Shown here: piece by piece, positions 1-6,009 of the stretch
Numbering within the stretch: position 1 is the first letter of the stretch
Layout: every line of letters begins with the position of its first letter
Source of the DNA: Candidatus Peregrinibacteria bacterium
Lineage (GTDB): Bacteria; Patescibacteriota; Gracilibacteria; UBA1369; UBA12463
Assembly (NCBI GenBank): GCA_016215735.1
Contig: JACRIA010000078.1
Span: forward strand, 1-13,772
DNA: 13,772 bases
Direction of reading: 5' to 3'
Program-made: the position numbers and the translations under genes
The notes under the pieces: generated by a model
Told to the model about the DNA's origin: nothing
The model's database searches: none
What the model saw: the letters and a program-made list of their open reading frames with translations, nothing else

Positions 1-1401
1 ATTTTTTAGCGCTGTAATAATGCGCCGCGTTTGCTCTTCTTCAGTTAATTTAAACCGCATATGGCTGGAGGCAATAACAATATCAAGCCGCCGCAGGATT
101 TTATCAGGATAATCAATTTCACCATTTTTCCGAATATCAACTTCCGCGCCTTTCAAAATACAAAATCCGCGACCGCGACCGCCAGCCAAATCTTTATTTA
201 TTTCATCAATTTCATCCCATTGCATTTCAAGCCGCTCCAGCGTCAATCCGTGTGCCACTCCGACAGAGAGCGAATGGTCTGTAATCGCGATGTATTCAAA
301 GCCTTTCTTTTTATAAAACTCCGCAATTTCTTCAATGCTGTTATTACCGTCGCTCCATTTGCTGTGAATATGCAAATCTCCGGCAAAATCGCGCAATACA
401 ATTAATTTCGGAAATTTTCCGTGTCGCAGCACCAGTTCAATTTCGCCCCTGTCTTCGCGCAGTTCAGGCTCAATATAAGGAAATTTGATAGACGCAAAAA
501 CTTCTTTTTCAGTTTTACCGGCAATGAGGCGGCTGCCTTTGAAAACACCATACTCGCTAATTTTCAAGCCTTTTCTTTTTGCAATGTCGCGCACCCGGAT
601 ATTATGCGCTTTTGAACCGGTAAAATAATGCAGAGCAGCGCCAAAAACTTTTTTATCAATCACGCGAAGATCGACCTGCATGCCGTTTTTTAAAACAACA
701 GCGGATTTTGTTCCGCCTTTGCTAATAACATTTGCGACAGCCGGATATTTTACAAAATAATCCATAATTTTCGCAGGCTTTTTGCTGGCGCACAAAATAT
801 CAATATCGCCGATTGTCTCAAGCTTTCTGCGCAAACTTCCAGCCGGCTCAATAAGCTCAATTTCAGGCAGGCGCTTCAAATATTCAACATAGTGGTTAGC
901 TTCAATCATCGCGTCATGCAAGAGCCTTCTTTCATGCGGCATCGCTGTATATTCTTTTATAGCCTCAAGAATTTCAGCCTCGCTTTTTTCACCCATGCCA
1001 ACTAAATCGCGCAGTTGTCCGCGCAATGCCTCCGCCTTAAGCTCCCCAATATTTTTTATTCCCAATTCCCGATAAAACATTTGCAATTTTTTCGGCCCAA
1101 CAGTTCTTATTCGTAGAATATCCAAAAATCCTTTCGGAAATTTTTTCAAAAGTGCCGCATGCTCCTTGCATTTTCCTGTTTTAATGAGTTCGATAATTTT
1201 ATCTCTCAAATGCCTGCCAATTCCTGGAATTTTTTCAAGCAAGCGCGGATTGCGCATGTATAAATCAGGCATTTCATGAGGATAATTTGCAATAGTTAAA
1301 GCCGCACGGTGATAAGAACGGATCCTAAAAACATTTTCATTCATTATTTCCAGAATATCGCCCATTTCCTGAAAAATTTTTGCGATTGATTGATTGTCCA
1401 T
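1..1401 (-). CDS. polX: DNA polymerase/3'-5' exonuclease PolX, partial (C-terminus outside the window)
   Basis: Family X DNA polymerase fused to a PHP phosphoesterase domain, a repair polymerase thought to act in base-excision repair and gap filling. The window holds the first 467 codons; the family is usually about 570 aa, so roughly 100 residues lie beyond position 1. Visible parts in order: an N-terminal 8-kDa/HhH region with KIPGIGRHL (about 57-65), further HhH-like turns TVGPKK (about 100) and LVGMGEK (about 133); the polymerase palm with GSLRR (188-192) and GDID (metal-binding D199, D201), with D244 in MQVDLRV as the likely third acidic residue; then PHP with DLHIHS (342-347), ITDHS (373-377), GAE (E420) and ASSHM (H447). 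The start is the ATG at 1401, three nt after the stop of the upstream glycosyltransferase gene, so the two are probably co-transcribed. No Shine-Dalgarno sequence is visible. The family call is firm; only the 3' end is missing. Confidence 0.95.
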   Translation of the reverse strand, partial: MDNQSIAKIFQEMGDILEIMNENVFRIRSYHRAALTIANYPHEMPDLYMRNPRLLEKIPGIGRHLRDKIIELIKTGKCKEHAALLKKFPKGFLDILRIRTVGPKKLQMFYRELGIKNIGELKAEALRGQLRDLVGMGEKSEAEILEAIKEYTAMPHERRLLHDAMIEANHYVEYLKRLPEIELIEPAGSLRRKLETIGDIDILCASKKPAKIMDYFVKYPAVANVISKGGTKSAVVLKNGMQVDLRVIDKKVFGAALHYFTGSKAHNIRVRDIAKRKGLKISEYGVFKGSRLIAGKTEKEVFASIKFPYIEPELREDRGEIELVLRHGKFPKLIVLRDFAGDLHIHSKWSDGNNSIEEIAEFYKKKGFEYIAITDHSLSVGVAHGLTLERLEMQWDEIDEINKDLAGGRGRGFCILKGAEVDIRKNGEIDYPDKILRRLDIVIASSHMRFKLTEEEQTRRIITALKN

Positions 1402-1404
1402 AAT

Positions 1405-2514
1405 TTAAGACAAAAGGATTTTTAAAATCTTCCTCGCGCTAGTTTCCCATTTGAATTTTTTAACTTGTTTTGCGCCGGATTCAATCAGTTTTTCGCGCAA
1501 TTTTTTGTTATCAGCGAGCCGCGCCAAGCCATCCGCGATTTCCTTTTCTTTATAAGGATTGATAAACATTGCCGCATCACCCGCGACTTCTCTAATAGCC
1601 AAAATGTCAGAAGTAAACAGGGGTTTTTTGTAATAAAATGCCTCCAAAATCGGAAATCCAAATCCTTCCTGTAGAGAAGGCAAAGCAAAAATCGCGCAGT
1701 TTTTTAATAATAGATGTTTTTCTTCTTCATTAATATATCCGGGAAGCAAAACCTTATTCCACAAGCCGTTGTCTTCCATCACCTGCCATATTTTTTCAAA
1801 TCCGATTCCCCGTTTGCCGCATAAAAGCATTTTGTAATCCGGATGTTTTTTCACAAATTCGGCAAAAGCCCGGAGCAAACGCAGTAGATTTTTCTTTGTC
1901 TCAAGCCGCCCGATAAAAAGAATATAACGCATGCCGGGAACAATTCCAAACCGCATCAAGATTTCCCTTTCTCGATTTTCGCTGAAATGCTCGGGCGCGG
2001 CCGGCGCGTCCATCCCATGCGGAACAACAAAAACCTTTTTCGGATCGCAATTATAAAACCGCAATAAATCCTGCTTCACGGCATTTGTCGGCACAAGAAT
2101 TTTATATGCGAATTTACAAGCGAACCATGCGCTAAAATTCAAATAATAATATTGAAAAGGGGAGTAAGCATCGCGCAAATATCTAAACGCGACATCATGA
2201 ATCATTGTCACGGTTTTTTTCGGATGTATAAGCGGAATAACATGCGATGGCACAAATAGAACATCAGGCGGATTTATTAGCATTTCATATGATAAACGAA
2301 TCTGCGTCCACAAACGCGGAAATGGAATCACGCGCTGATCGCAATTCACATCGAGTTTTTGCGGAGTATAAAGAACAACCTCGACTTCGCGCCGCGGCCT
2401 TTTCGCCTGTTCCTTGAGCAAACGCAGAATCCACGTTATAATACCCCGCGAATAAAACTCGACTCCAGTCGAAGCCTCGCTTGTCATACGCGACGCGTCA
2501 ATCCCTAAAATCAT
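1405..2514 (-). CDS. Glycosyltransferase, family 1/GT4 (GT-B fold)
   Basis: A 369-aa retaining glycosyltransferase of the GT4 type, which moves sugars from nucleotide-sugar donors, probably onto envelope glycans or exopolysaccharide; the substrate cannot be read from the sequence. The N-terminus GIDASRM and the glycine-containing loop STGVE (about 15-19) are typical acceptor-domain elements. The donor domain begins at about 197 with ILFIGRLETKKN (about 198-209). The EX7E motif is in EGFGFPILEA (E283 and E291), followed by SDILAIREVAG (about 302-312). There is no membrane segment. It is the first gene of a two-gene unit with polX. On the minus strand a perfect TATAAT (2526 down to 2521) ends exactly six nt before the ATG, so transcription should begin at or next to the A of the start codon, giving a leaderless mRNA. 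The fold is clear; the biological role is not. Confidence 0.92.
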   Translation of the reverse strand: MILGIDASRMTSEASTGVEFYSRGIITWILRLLKEQAKRPRREVEVVLYTPQKLDVNCDQRVIPFPRLWTQIRLSYEMLINPPDVLFVPSHVIPLIHPKKTVTMIHDVAFRYLRDAYSPFQYYYLNFSAWFACKFAYKILVPTNAVKQDLLRFYNCDPKKVFVVPHGMDAPAAPEHFSENREREILMRFGIVPGMRYILFIGRLETKKNLLRLLRAFAEFVKKHPDYKMLLCGKRGIGFEKIWQVMEDNGLWNKVLLPGYINEEEKHLLLKNCAIFALPSLQEGFGFPILEAFYYKKPLFTSDILAIREVAGDAAMFINPYKEKEIADGLARLADNKKLREKLIESGAKQVKKFKWETSARKILKILLS

Positions 2515-2520
2515 GTTTCA

Positions 2521-2526
2521 ATTATA
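2521..2526 (-). promoter_or_regulatory. -10 element for a leaderless glycosyltransferase transcript
   Basis: On the minus strand TATAAT is followed by TGAAAC and then the ATG at 2514. Six nt between the -10 hexamer and ATG put +1 on the A of the start codon. The -35 is weak. The bases ATTATAAT are a palindrome and abut the start codon of the divergent orphan gene at 2529. Confidence 0.6.
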
Positions 2527-2528
2527 AT

Positions 2529-3038
2529 ATGCCAACCGCTGAACAGCTAGAACAAAAAGAAAAATCATATGCGGAAAAATATCCAGCGCTCGCCGCTTAT
2601 TTGAATACTAAGCAGGCAAGCCGCTTAAACAAAGAAATTCCAGAAAGACTGTTAAAAACAAAAGACAGAACAGCATTTATCAGATCAGAAGATGATGCTG
2701 AAATTTGGGTATCGAAATTATTCAACGATTTATCAATAACAATGACATTGGAGCAGAACAAAAAAGAATTTTCGCCGGAATCAGCAATAAAAGGCTTGAT
2801 GGAAAGATTGCGCCGTTTTGTGGATTCAGGAGGCAGTTCAGAAGAAGACGGTGTTTTTAAAGTAGAAGAAAGTTTATTTGAAGATGAAAACGCTTTGGAC
2901 GATTTTGTAAATCTGATTTATGACGAAATCCAGTCAACATCCAATTTTTTAATAGTTGCAGGTTATAACAAAGAAACACAAGAATACAAATACACCCTGG
3001 CGCTGGATGTTCGAGCAGCAGAAGCGGCAAAATCCTAG
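2529..3038 (+). CDS. Hypothetical acidic protein (orphan, 169 aa)
   Basis: I do not recognise this family. The ATG at 2529 gives a 169-aa soluble, acidic, mostly helical protein with no signal peptide or membrane segment. The first 60 residues are rich in E, K and Q. A serine/acidic linker GGSSEEDG (about 116-123) separates two parts, and the C-terminal third (FLIVAGYNKETQEYKYTLAL) looks like two beta strands forming a hairpin. A longer frame beginning with TTG at 2481 exists, but it would run into the start of the divergent glycosyltransferase gene and adds unconvincing sequence. A possible promoter is TTGTCA (2481-2486), 19 nt, TAAAAT (2506-2511), inside the neighbour's coding sequence. It converges on the comF-like gene with only 8 nt between the stop codons. 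It ends in TAG. Confidence 0.7.
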   Translation: MPTAEQLEQKEKSYAEKYPALAAYLNTKQASRLNKEIPERLLKTKDRTAFIRSEDDAEIWVSKLFNDLSITMTLEQNKKEFSPESAIKGLMERLRRFVDSGGSSEEDGVFKVEESLFEDENALDDFVNLIYDEIQSTSNFLIVAGYNKETQEYKYTLALDVRAAEAAKS

Positions 3039-3046
3039 GCTGCTTT

Positions 3047-3661
3047 CTAACCGCAGCGCAAAACCATTTCATAAATTTTAACAGCGCCGGCTTTTTTCAA
3101 AACTTTCACGCATTCAGCCAGAGTCGCGCCGGTTGTGCGAACATCGTCAATTAAAATAATATTTTTCGCGACAGCTGCGCCGGGCCTAAGCGCAAAAGCG
3201 TCAATAAGATTTGTAAGCCGTTCGCTGCGCTTGAGGCCGACTTGCGGATGCGTATTGCGAATTTTTATCAAACAATCTGAAATCGGCACGCCGGATAAAT
3301 CGGCGACGGTCCGACTGATTTTTTCAGCATGGTTGAATCCGCGGAACAAAAACCGCTTTTTATGGATCGGCACAAAAGCAATCGCCCAGTTATTCTCCTG
3401 GCCGGCGCATTTCAAATCTCGGCCAGCGCGCGCCAAAAAACCCGCATAGCGTTCGTATAAAATCCGGCCAAGAATTTCAGCGATTTCAGCTGAAAATTTA
3501 TACTTCAGAAGCTCGATCAATTTATGAACCGCGTCGCCGCCGTATTTTTTCTCGCGCAAGCATGCCCCGCACAGATACGCGCCAGTAGCTCCGCACAAAA
3601 CGCACTGCCTTGGAAAAATCAAGTTCAAAACCGCGTAAATGATTTTTTTGATAATGCTCAT
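3047..3661 (-). CDS. comF: ComF family protein (phosphoribosyltransferase-like)
   Basis: A 204-aa ComF/GntX-type protein: a short N-terminal zinc ribbon followed by a type I phosphoribosyltransferase fold. The zinc ribbon keeps C20-x2-C23 and C31-x2-C34. The PRPP-binding signature is IILIDDVRTTGATL (about 168-181). The hood/core region FRGFNHAEKI (about 106-115) and HPQVGLKRSERLTNL (about 138-152) match the usual ComF pattern. Members are linked to natural DNA uptake in some bacteria and the actual enzymatic substrate is unknown; that role is family knowledge, not something visible here. Type IV pseudopilin genes lie elsewhere in this window, so a competence or DNA-uptake setting is possible. 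The first 15 residues are hydrophobic (IIYAVLNLIF), common in this family. The ATG at 3661 gives a normal length. An 18-nt palindrome lies 14 nt upstream of the start. Confidence 0.9.
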   Translation of the reverse strand: MSIIKKIIYAVLNLIFPRQCVLCGATGAYLCGACLREKKYGGDAVHKLIELLKYKFSAEIAEILGRILYERYAGFLARAGRDLKCAGQENNWAIAFVPIHKKRFLFRGFNHAEKISRTVADLSGVPISDCLIKIRNTHPQVGLKRSERLTNLIDAFALRPGAAVAKNIILIDDVRTTGATLAECVKVLKKAGAVKIYEMVLRCG

Positions 3662-3675
3662 AACCGCTAGTTCAT

Positions 3676-3693
3676 AATTTTGTTAACAAAATT
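3676..3693. promoter_or_regulatory. Perfect 18-nt palindrome upstream of comF (possible operator)
   Basis: AATTTTGTTAACAAAATT is an uninterrupted perfect palindrome with a GTTAAC centre. It ends 14 nt before the comF start and overlaps the region where a minus-strand promoter should lie (a TAAAAT occurs at 3696-3691 on the minus strand). An operator for a dimeric regulator is possible; in AT-rich DNA a chance palindrome is not excluded. Confidence 0.35.
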
Positions 3694-3706
3694 TTAGATG
3701 CGGCTC

Positions 3707-3735
3707 TTGATTTTTTCTTTACTGCCTGCTACAAT
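3707..3735 (+). promoter_or_regulatory. Predicted sigma70-type promoter
   Basis: TTGATT (3707-3712), 17-nt spacer, TACAAT (3730-3735), reading rightward. No coding sequence follows on the plus strand; instead the transcript would run into a hairpin and a T-run at 3751-3799 and then antisense to the NYN-domain gene. This suggests a short RNA or an antisense transcript. Confidence 0.45.
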
Positions 3736-3741
3736 TGAATT

Positions 3742-3799
3742 AATCACGATGAGAGGACACACCTAAGGTTTCGTCCGAAGGTTAATGCCTCTCCTTTTT
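3742..3799 (+). ncRNA. Possible short RNA (about 58 nt) ending in a hairpin and T-run
   Basis: Downstream of the 3707-3735 promoter, GAGAGG (3751-3756) can pair with CCTCTC (3788-3793), followed by C and TTTTT (3795-3799). Inside the long loop ACCT (3761-3764) can pair with AGGT (3779-3782), or alternatively GGAC (3755-3758) with GTCC (3773-3776). The 3' part overlaps the end of the convergent NYN gene, whose stop codon is at 3782-3784. The stem is short for a terminator, so this is a weak to moderate call. It does not match a riboswitch or ribozyme class that I can recognise. Confidence 0.3.
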
Positions 3800-4270
3800 A
3801 TACTCCAGTTTATCTCGCAAATTATTCATATAGAAAAAATATTCTGCAAATTTTCTAAGCAGAGCAGAGCATTTATATTTATTCGGAATTCCAACTTTCA
3901 ACAATTTATTATTTTCCAGAAGGTATTTGATCAGGCAATAAAAATCGCCATCCCCGCTTATAATTATAGATTTATCAAAATTGTTATATTCAATCATACA
4001 ATGCAAAACCAATTCAGCATCGCAATTACCCTTTATAATTTCTCCATTCCTATTTTGCAAAGTCGGTTTAAAAACAATAATATATCCAGTTTGCTGCAAT
4101 GTTATATACAATTTTTCATTCCCAGGCGAGTACCCCATAAAAAGATATGCCTTTTCTGCCTTATATTTATCTTTTAAATATACGCGAAATTTTTTAAAAT
4201 CCAGCTGCCAGCCGGCGCGCCGGATTGCCAAATTTAAATTCTGGCTATCTATAAACGCATAGATTTTCAT
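3782..4270 (-). CDS. NYN domain (LabA/DUF88-like, PIN-fold) protein
   Basis: A 162-aa protein of the LabA/DUF88 NYN family, a PIN-like fold that in many members binds metal and cleaves RNA. Visible motifs: strand 1 with the first acidic residue in YAFIDSQNLN near the N-terminus, the second in NCDAELVLH (about 80-90), and the third in IISGDGDFYCLI (about 103-114), which is the usual D...D...SGDGDF arrangement. Length fits a minimal single-domain member. I prefer the ATG at 4270 because the IDSQN strand follows at once; an ATG at 4288 would add six residues (MCFIAA). There is no signal peptide and no partner antitoxin gene nearby, so I do not call it a toxin. A possible promoter on the minus strand is TTTCAT, 16 nt, TTTTAT just before 4288. 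A plus-strand promoter at 3707 fires toward its 3' end. RNase activity is a family-based inference. Confidence 0.85.
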   Translation of the reverse strand: MKIYAFIDSQNLNLAIRRAGWQLDFKKFRVYLKDKYKAEKAYLFMGYSPGNEKLYITLQQTGYIIVFKPTLQNRNGEIIKGNCDAELVLHCMIEYNNFDKSIIISGDGDFYCLIKYLLENNKLLKVGIPNKYKCSALLRKFAEYFFYMNNLRDKLEYKKERH

Positions 4271-4332
4271 AGCCGCAATAAAGCACATCGAGATAAAAAT
4301 TCTCTAAATTTTTTATGAAATTTTTCTGACAC

Positions 4333-4387
4333 GCGCGGATTCTCTTGTTTGCCCGCGCAACACACGCCCGAAGCGCAGCGAAGGGCG
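4333..4387. repeat. GC-rich hairpin element between the NYN gene and tRNA-Val
   Basis: Two inverted repeats stand out in AT-rich flanks: GCGCGG (4333-4338) with CCGCGC (4353-4358), and CGCCC (4365-4369) with GGGCG (4383-4387) around a loop of GAAGCGCAGCGAA. The second hairpin resembles the one at 12593-12617 (GCGCC and GGCGC around a loop also containing AGCG and GCG), so this may be a dispersed palindromic repeat family. The remainder of 4289-4499 contains no gene; GC-rich bases continue to about 4427, before the tRNA promoter. Confidence 0.45.
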
Positions 4388-4436
4388 TATATCACAGACC
4401 GCGAAGCGACACCATAAACGCCGCGGCACTGTTATC

Positions 4437-4465
4437 TTGATTTCTGTAAAAAAAATCAATACCAT
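4437..4465 (+). promoter_or_regulatory. Predicted promoter of tRNA-Val
   Basis: TTGATT (4437-4442), 17-nt spacer, TACCAT (4460-4465). The start would be about 4472, leaving a leader of roughly 28 nt before the mature tRNA 5' end at 4500. Confidence 0.4.
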
Positions 4466-4499
4466 ATTAAAGCTCGTTTGGAATTTGGAATTTACCCTT

Positions 4500-4575
4500 G
4501 GACGGTTAGCTCAGCTGGTAGAGCGTCTCGTTGACGTCGAGAAGGTCACTGGTTCGATCCCAGTACCGTCCACCA
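4500..4575 (+). tRNA. tRNA-Val (anticodon GAC)
   Basis: A complete 76-nt cloverleaf. The acceptor GGACGGT pairs fully with ACCGTCC. The D-arm is GCTC/GAGC with GG in the loop. The anticodon stem TCTCG/CGAGA encloses loop TTGACGT with anticodon GAC, reading GUC valine codons. The T-arm ACTGG/CCAGT encloses TTCGATC. Discriminator A is followed by an encoded CCA. No terminator follows; the next gene starts 22 nt downstream and a T-run lies at 4577-4584. Confidence 0.97.
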
Positions 4576-4597
4576 GGGATTTTTATGGATTTCTTCT

Positions 4598-5212
4598 ATG
4601 CATAGTAAAAATGAAATTGTGTTTTACTCATCTAAAGCTGTTAAAGATTTTTTACTTAAATTTGGTAAAGGTCCTGACACTAAAGACTATGAATTTTTTG
4701 CTGCATTATTATTAAAAAATTTTTGTGAAAAACAATGGGACAAAAATTGCGAGATAGGCTTTGAACTAAAGCCAAAAATCTTAAATAAAATACCAAAATC
4801 TGCATCTATTTCCCTGGAGCAAATAGCAGATATTTTCAGGAAAGGTATAGACGAAGCCTCCTTAACGGATTGTATAATAGCTACAGAACAATTAGCGGAC
4901 GGAGGAAAGCGAGAAGGAATGAGATTCCAATTAAAACGATTTGGCATTGGTCGGCAAAAAAAAGACACCAATGAATTGATAGAATTTATAAATTCATTGA
5001 ACAATGTTAAATCTGAAGAATGTCTTTTTGTAACTTTAGATAAGGGCGTAGAGGTAGAATTACCAAGAGTAAGAGAATCAATTTTAAGTAATAATAAATT
5101 TCCTTTTAGCAGGTTGATGTTCGGATGGATGGAGAACGGGAAAATATGTATAGGAGAAATTTATACACAAAATGGCATGGAAGAATACAATCTTGATAAT
5201 TTAGTAGATTAA
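4598..5212 (+). CDS. Hypothetical protein, possible PD-(D/E)XK-like fold (204 aa)
   Basis: I do not recognise a named family. The 204-aa protein has a helical N-terminal half, then TDCIIATEQ (about 90-97) followed by MRFQLKRFG (about 108-116). An acidic residue in a strand (D91) with a downstream Q-x-K (Q111, K113) is the spacing seen in the PD-(D/E)XK nuclease superfamily, where Q replaces E/D in several restriction-type enzymes. A further hydrophobic strand, ECLFVTLDKG (about 141-150), and a C-terminal beta-rich segment with FGWMENGKICIGEIY (about 175-189) would complete such a fold. This is a structural guess. The gene begins 22 nt after the 3' end of tRNA-Val and is AT-rich, consistent with an acquired gene at a tRNA locus. 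The ATG at 4598 is chosen; an earlier ATG at 4584 runs into a stop after six codons. No Shine-Dalgarno sequence is seen. Confidence 0.75.
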   Translation: MHSKNEIVFYSSKAVKDFLLKFGKGPDTKDYEFFAALLLKNFCEKQWDKNCEIGFELKPKILNKIPKSASISLEQIADIFRKGIDEASLTDCIIATEQLADGGKREGMRFQLKRFGIGRQKKDTNELIEFINSLNNVKSEECLFVTLDKGVEVELPRVRESILSNNKFPFSRLMFGWMENGKICIGEIYTQNGMEEYNLDNLVD

Positions 5213-5232
5213 ATAACAACAATCCCCGTTTT

Positions 5233-5265
5233 CTCCCTTCTGAAAGCCCAAGCAAACAGAAGGAG
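5233..5265 (+). terminator. Weak hairpin downstream of the 204-aa gene
   Basis: CTCCCTTCTG (5233-5242) pairs with CAGAAGGAG (5257-5265) with one bulged C and a 14-nt loop. The downstream bases GTTTATCATCATTT are only partly T-rich, so terminator activity is uncertain. Confidence 0.3.
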
Positions 5266-5283
5266 GTTTATCATCATTTCCTC

Positions 5284-5312
5284 TTGCACTAACAACGTTA
5301 GTGCGCTATAAT
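5284..5312 (+). promoter_or_regulatory. Promoter of the toxin-antitoxin operon with an embedded operator
   Basis: TTGCAC (5284-5289), exactly 17 nt, TATAAT (5307-5312). The inverted repeat GCACTAAC-AAC-GTTAGTGC (5286-5304, 8-bp perfect arms) starts inside the -35 and fills nearly all of the spacer. A protein bound there would block RNA polymerase. Ribbon-helix-helix antitoxins normally repress their own operons at such sites, so this is the probable autoregulatory operator. The leader to the ATG is about 22 nt of unstructured A/C-rich sequence. Confidence 0.8.
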
Positions 5313-5340
5313 GTAGTATGTACAGCAATAACAACAACAA

Positions 5341-5562
5341 ATGATGACTACATTAACAATTCGCATCGAAGATGATTTAAAATCAAAAGCCGCTTTACAG
5401 GCTGACAAATTTGGCATTCCCCTTACGTTAATAGTAAAAAACGCCTTAAGAGCTTTTATTGAATCTCCAAAAATTATTATAGGAGAAGCGGAAACTATCA
5501 TTGTTACTCCCGGTATCCAGGCCAAAATGGATAAAATCGGCGATCTATTGTCTAAAATTTAA
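5341..5562 (+). CDS. Probable RelB/DinJ-like ribbon-helix-helix antitoxin
   Basis: A 73-aa protein with a ribbon-helix-helix plan: strand LTIRIEDD (about 5-12), helix 1 LKSKAALQADKFG (about 13-25), turn IPLT, helix 2 LIVKNALRAFI (about 30-40), then an extended C-terminal arm (residues 41-73) that in RelB/DinJ-type antitoxins wraps the toxin. Two consecutive ATGs (5341, 5344) are both possible; the second gives MTTLTIRIEDD, the more usual form. The gene is followed after 6 nt by the putative toxin gene and preceded by a promoter with a perfect inverted repeat. DNA binding and self-repression are inferred from the family. Confidence 0.75.
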   Translation: MMTTLTIRIEDDLKSKAALQADKFGIPLTLIVKNALRAFIESPKIIIGEAETIIVTPGIQAKMDKIGDLLSKI

Positions 5563-5568
5563 TCTACA

Positions 5569-5949
5569 TTGAAACTTATTCTCACAGCTTCCATTAAAGA
5601 AGCAGAATTTGAGCCTTTAAAAAAGGTTTTTCCGTTGGAAATTGTTAAAGTTGCTGCCAAGAAATCACTTCAAGGGCTGGGAGACAATATAAAATGCTCA
5701 ACAAAAATCCCCAAAACAGTTTTAAAGAAAATATATTTAACCAGCACAAGTGGAGCCGGACGGGCTGTTTTTTTATTACAAATCTCTTCTCAAAAATCAG
5801 TTTTGGTAATGATTAAGCCAAAAAATGACAAACAAATCGGAGCTAATATGACTGTTAAGAATCCTAAATTTAAAAAGATCTTGGATAAAAATCTGGATTT
5901 AATCTTGACAGATTTGGCTAATAAAAATTTTGAAGAGTATGAATTATAG
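5569..5949 (+). CDS. Putative RelE/HigB-like toxin of a type II TA pair (TTG start)
   Basis: A 126-aa protein directly downstream of the antitoxin gene. The middle portion TSGAGRAVFLLQ (about 60-71), then SVLVMIKPKNDKQ (about 77-89), followed by a helical, lysine-rich end, resembles the late-strand pattern of RelE/HigB-type toxins (SGGAR-v-yy, hydrophobic strand, K-N-x-K). In the family such proteins cleave mRNA, often on the ribosome. Classical catalytic residues cannot be assigned by eye, so this could also be an unrelated partner. The reading frame opens with TTG at 5569, 6 nt after the antitoxin stop, with no Shine-Dalgarno sequence; a rare start may keep the toxin level below that of the antitoxin. 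The pair is probably translated from one transcript. Confidence 0.55.
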   Translation: MKLILTASIKEAEFEPLKKVFPLEIVKVAAKKSLQGLGDNIKCSTKIPKTVLKKIYLTSTSGAGRAVFLLQISSQKSVLVMIKPKNDKQIGANMTVKNPKFKKILDKNLDLILTDLANKNFEEYEL

Positions 5950-5958
5950 TTTTTTCCT

Positions 5959-5986
5959 TTGACTTTTCTCAAATTTGTGCTAAATT
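5959..5986 (+). promoter_or_regulatory. Predicted promoter for the Pro/Gly/Met-rich protein gene
   Basis: TTGACT (5959-5964), 16-nt spacer, TAAATT (5981-5986). The start near 5993 would give a leader of about 17 nt before the ATG at 6010, without a Shine-Dalgarno sequence. Confidence 0.5.
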
Positions 5987-6009
5987 AAATTTGCTTAAAA
6001 AGCTTAATT

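Noticed and set aside
3749..3794. Hammerhead-type ribozyme or riboswitch (GATGAG box)
   Set aside because: The GATGAG is not preceded by CU and there is no matching GAAA box and three-stem arrangement; no known riboswitch core is recognisable.
3782..4270. NYN gene as a toxin of a TA pair
   Set aside because: No small partner gene adjoins it; the neighbours are comF and a tRNA. A LabA/DUF88 call is enough.
4437..4715. Open frame running through tRNA-Val
   Set aside because: It overlaps a perfect tRNA gene and the next gene in another frame and has no protein-like features, so it is a shadow frame.
4500..5960. Integrated element bounded by att repeats at tRNA-Val
   Set aside because: No repeat of the tRNA 3' end is found downstream in the window, and no integrase gene is visible.
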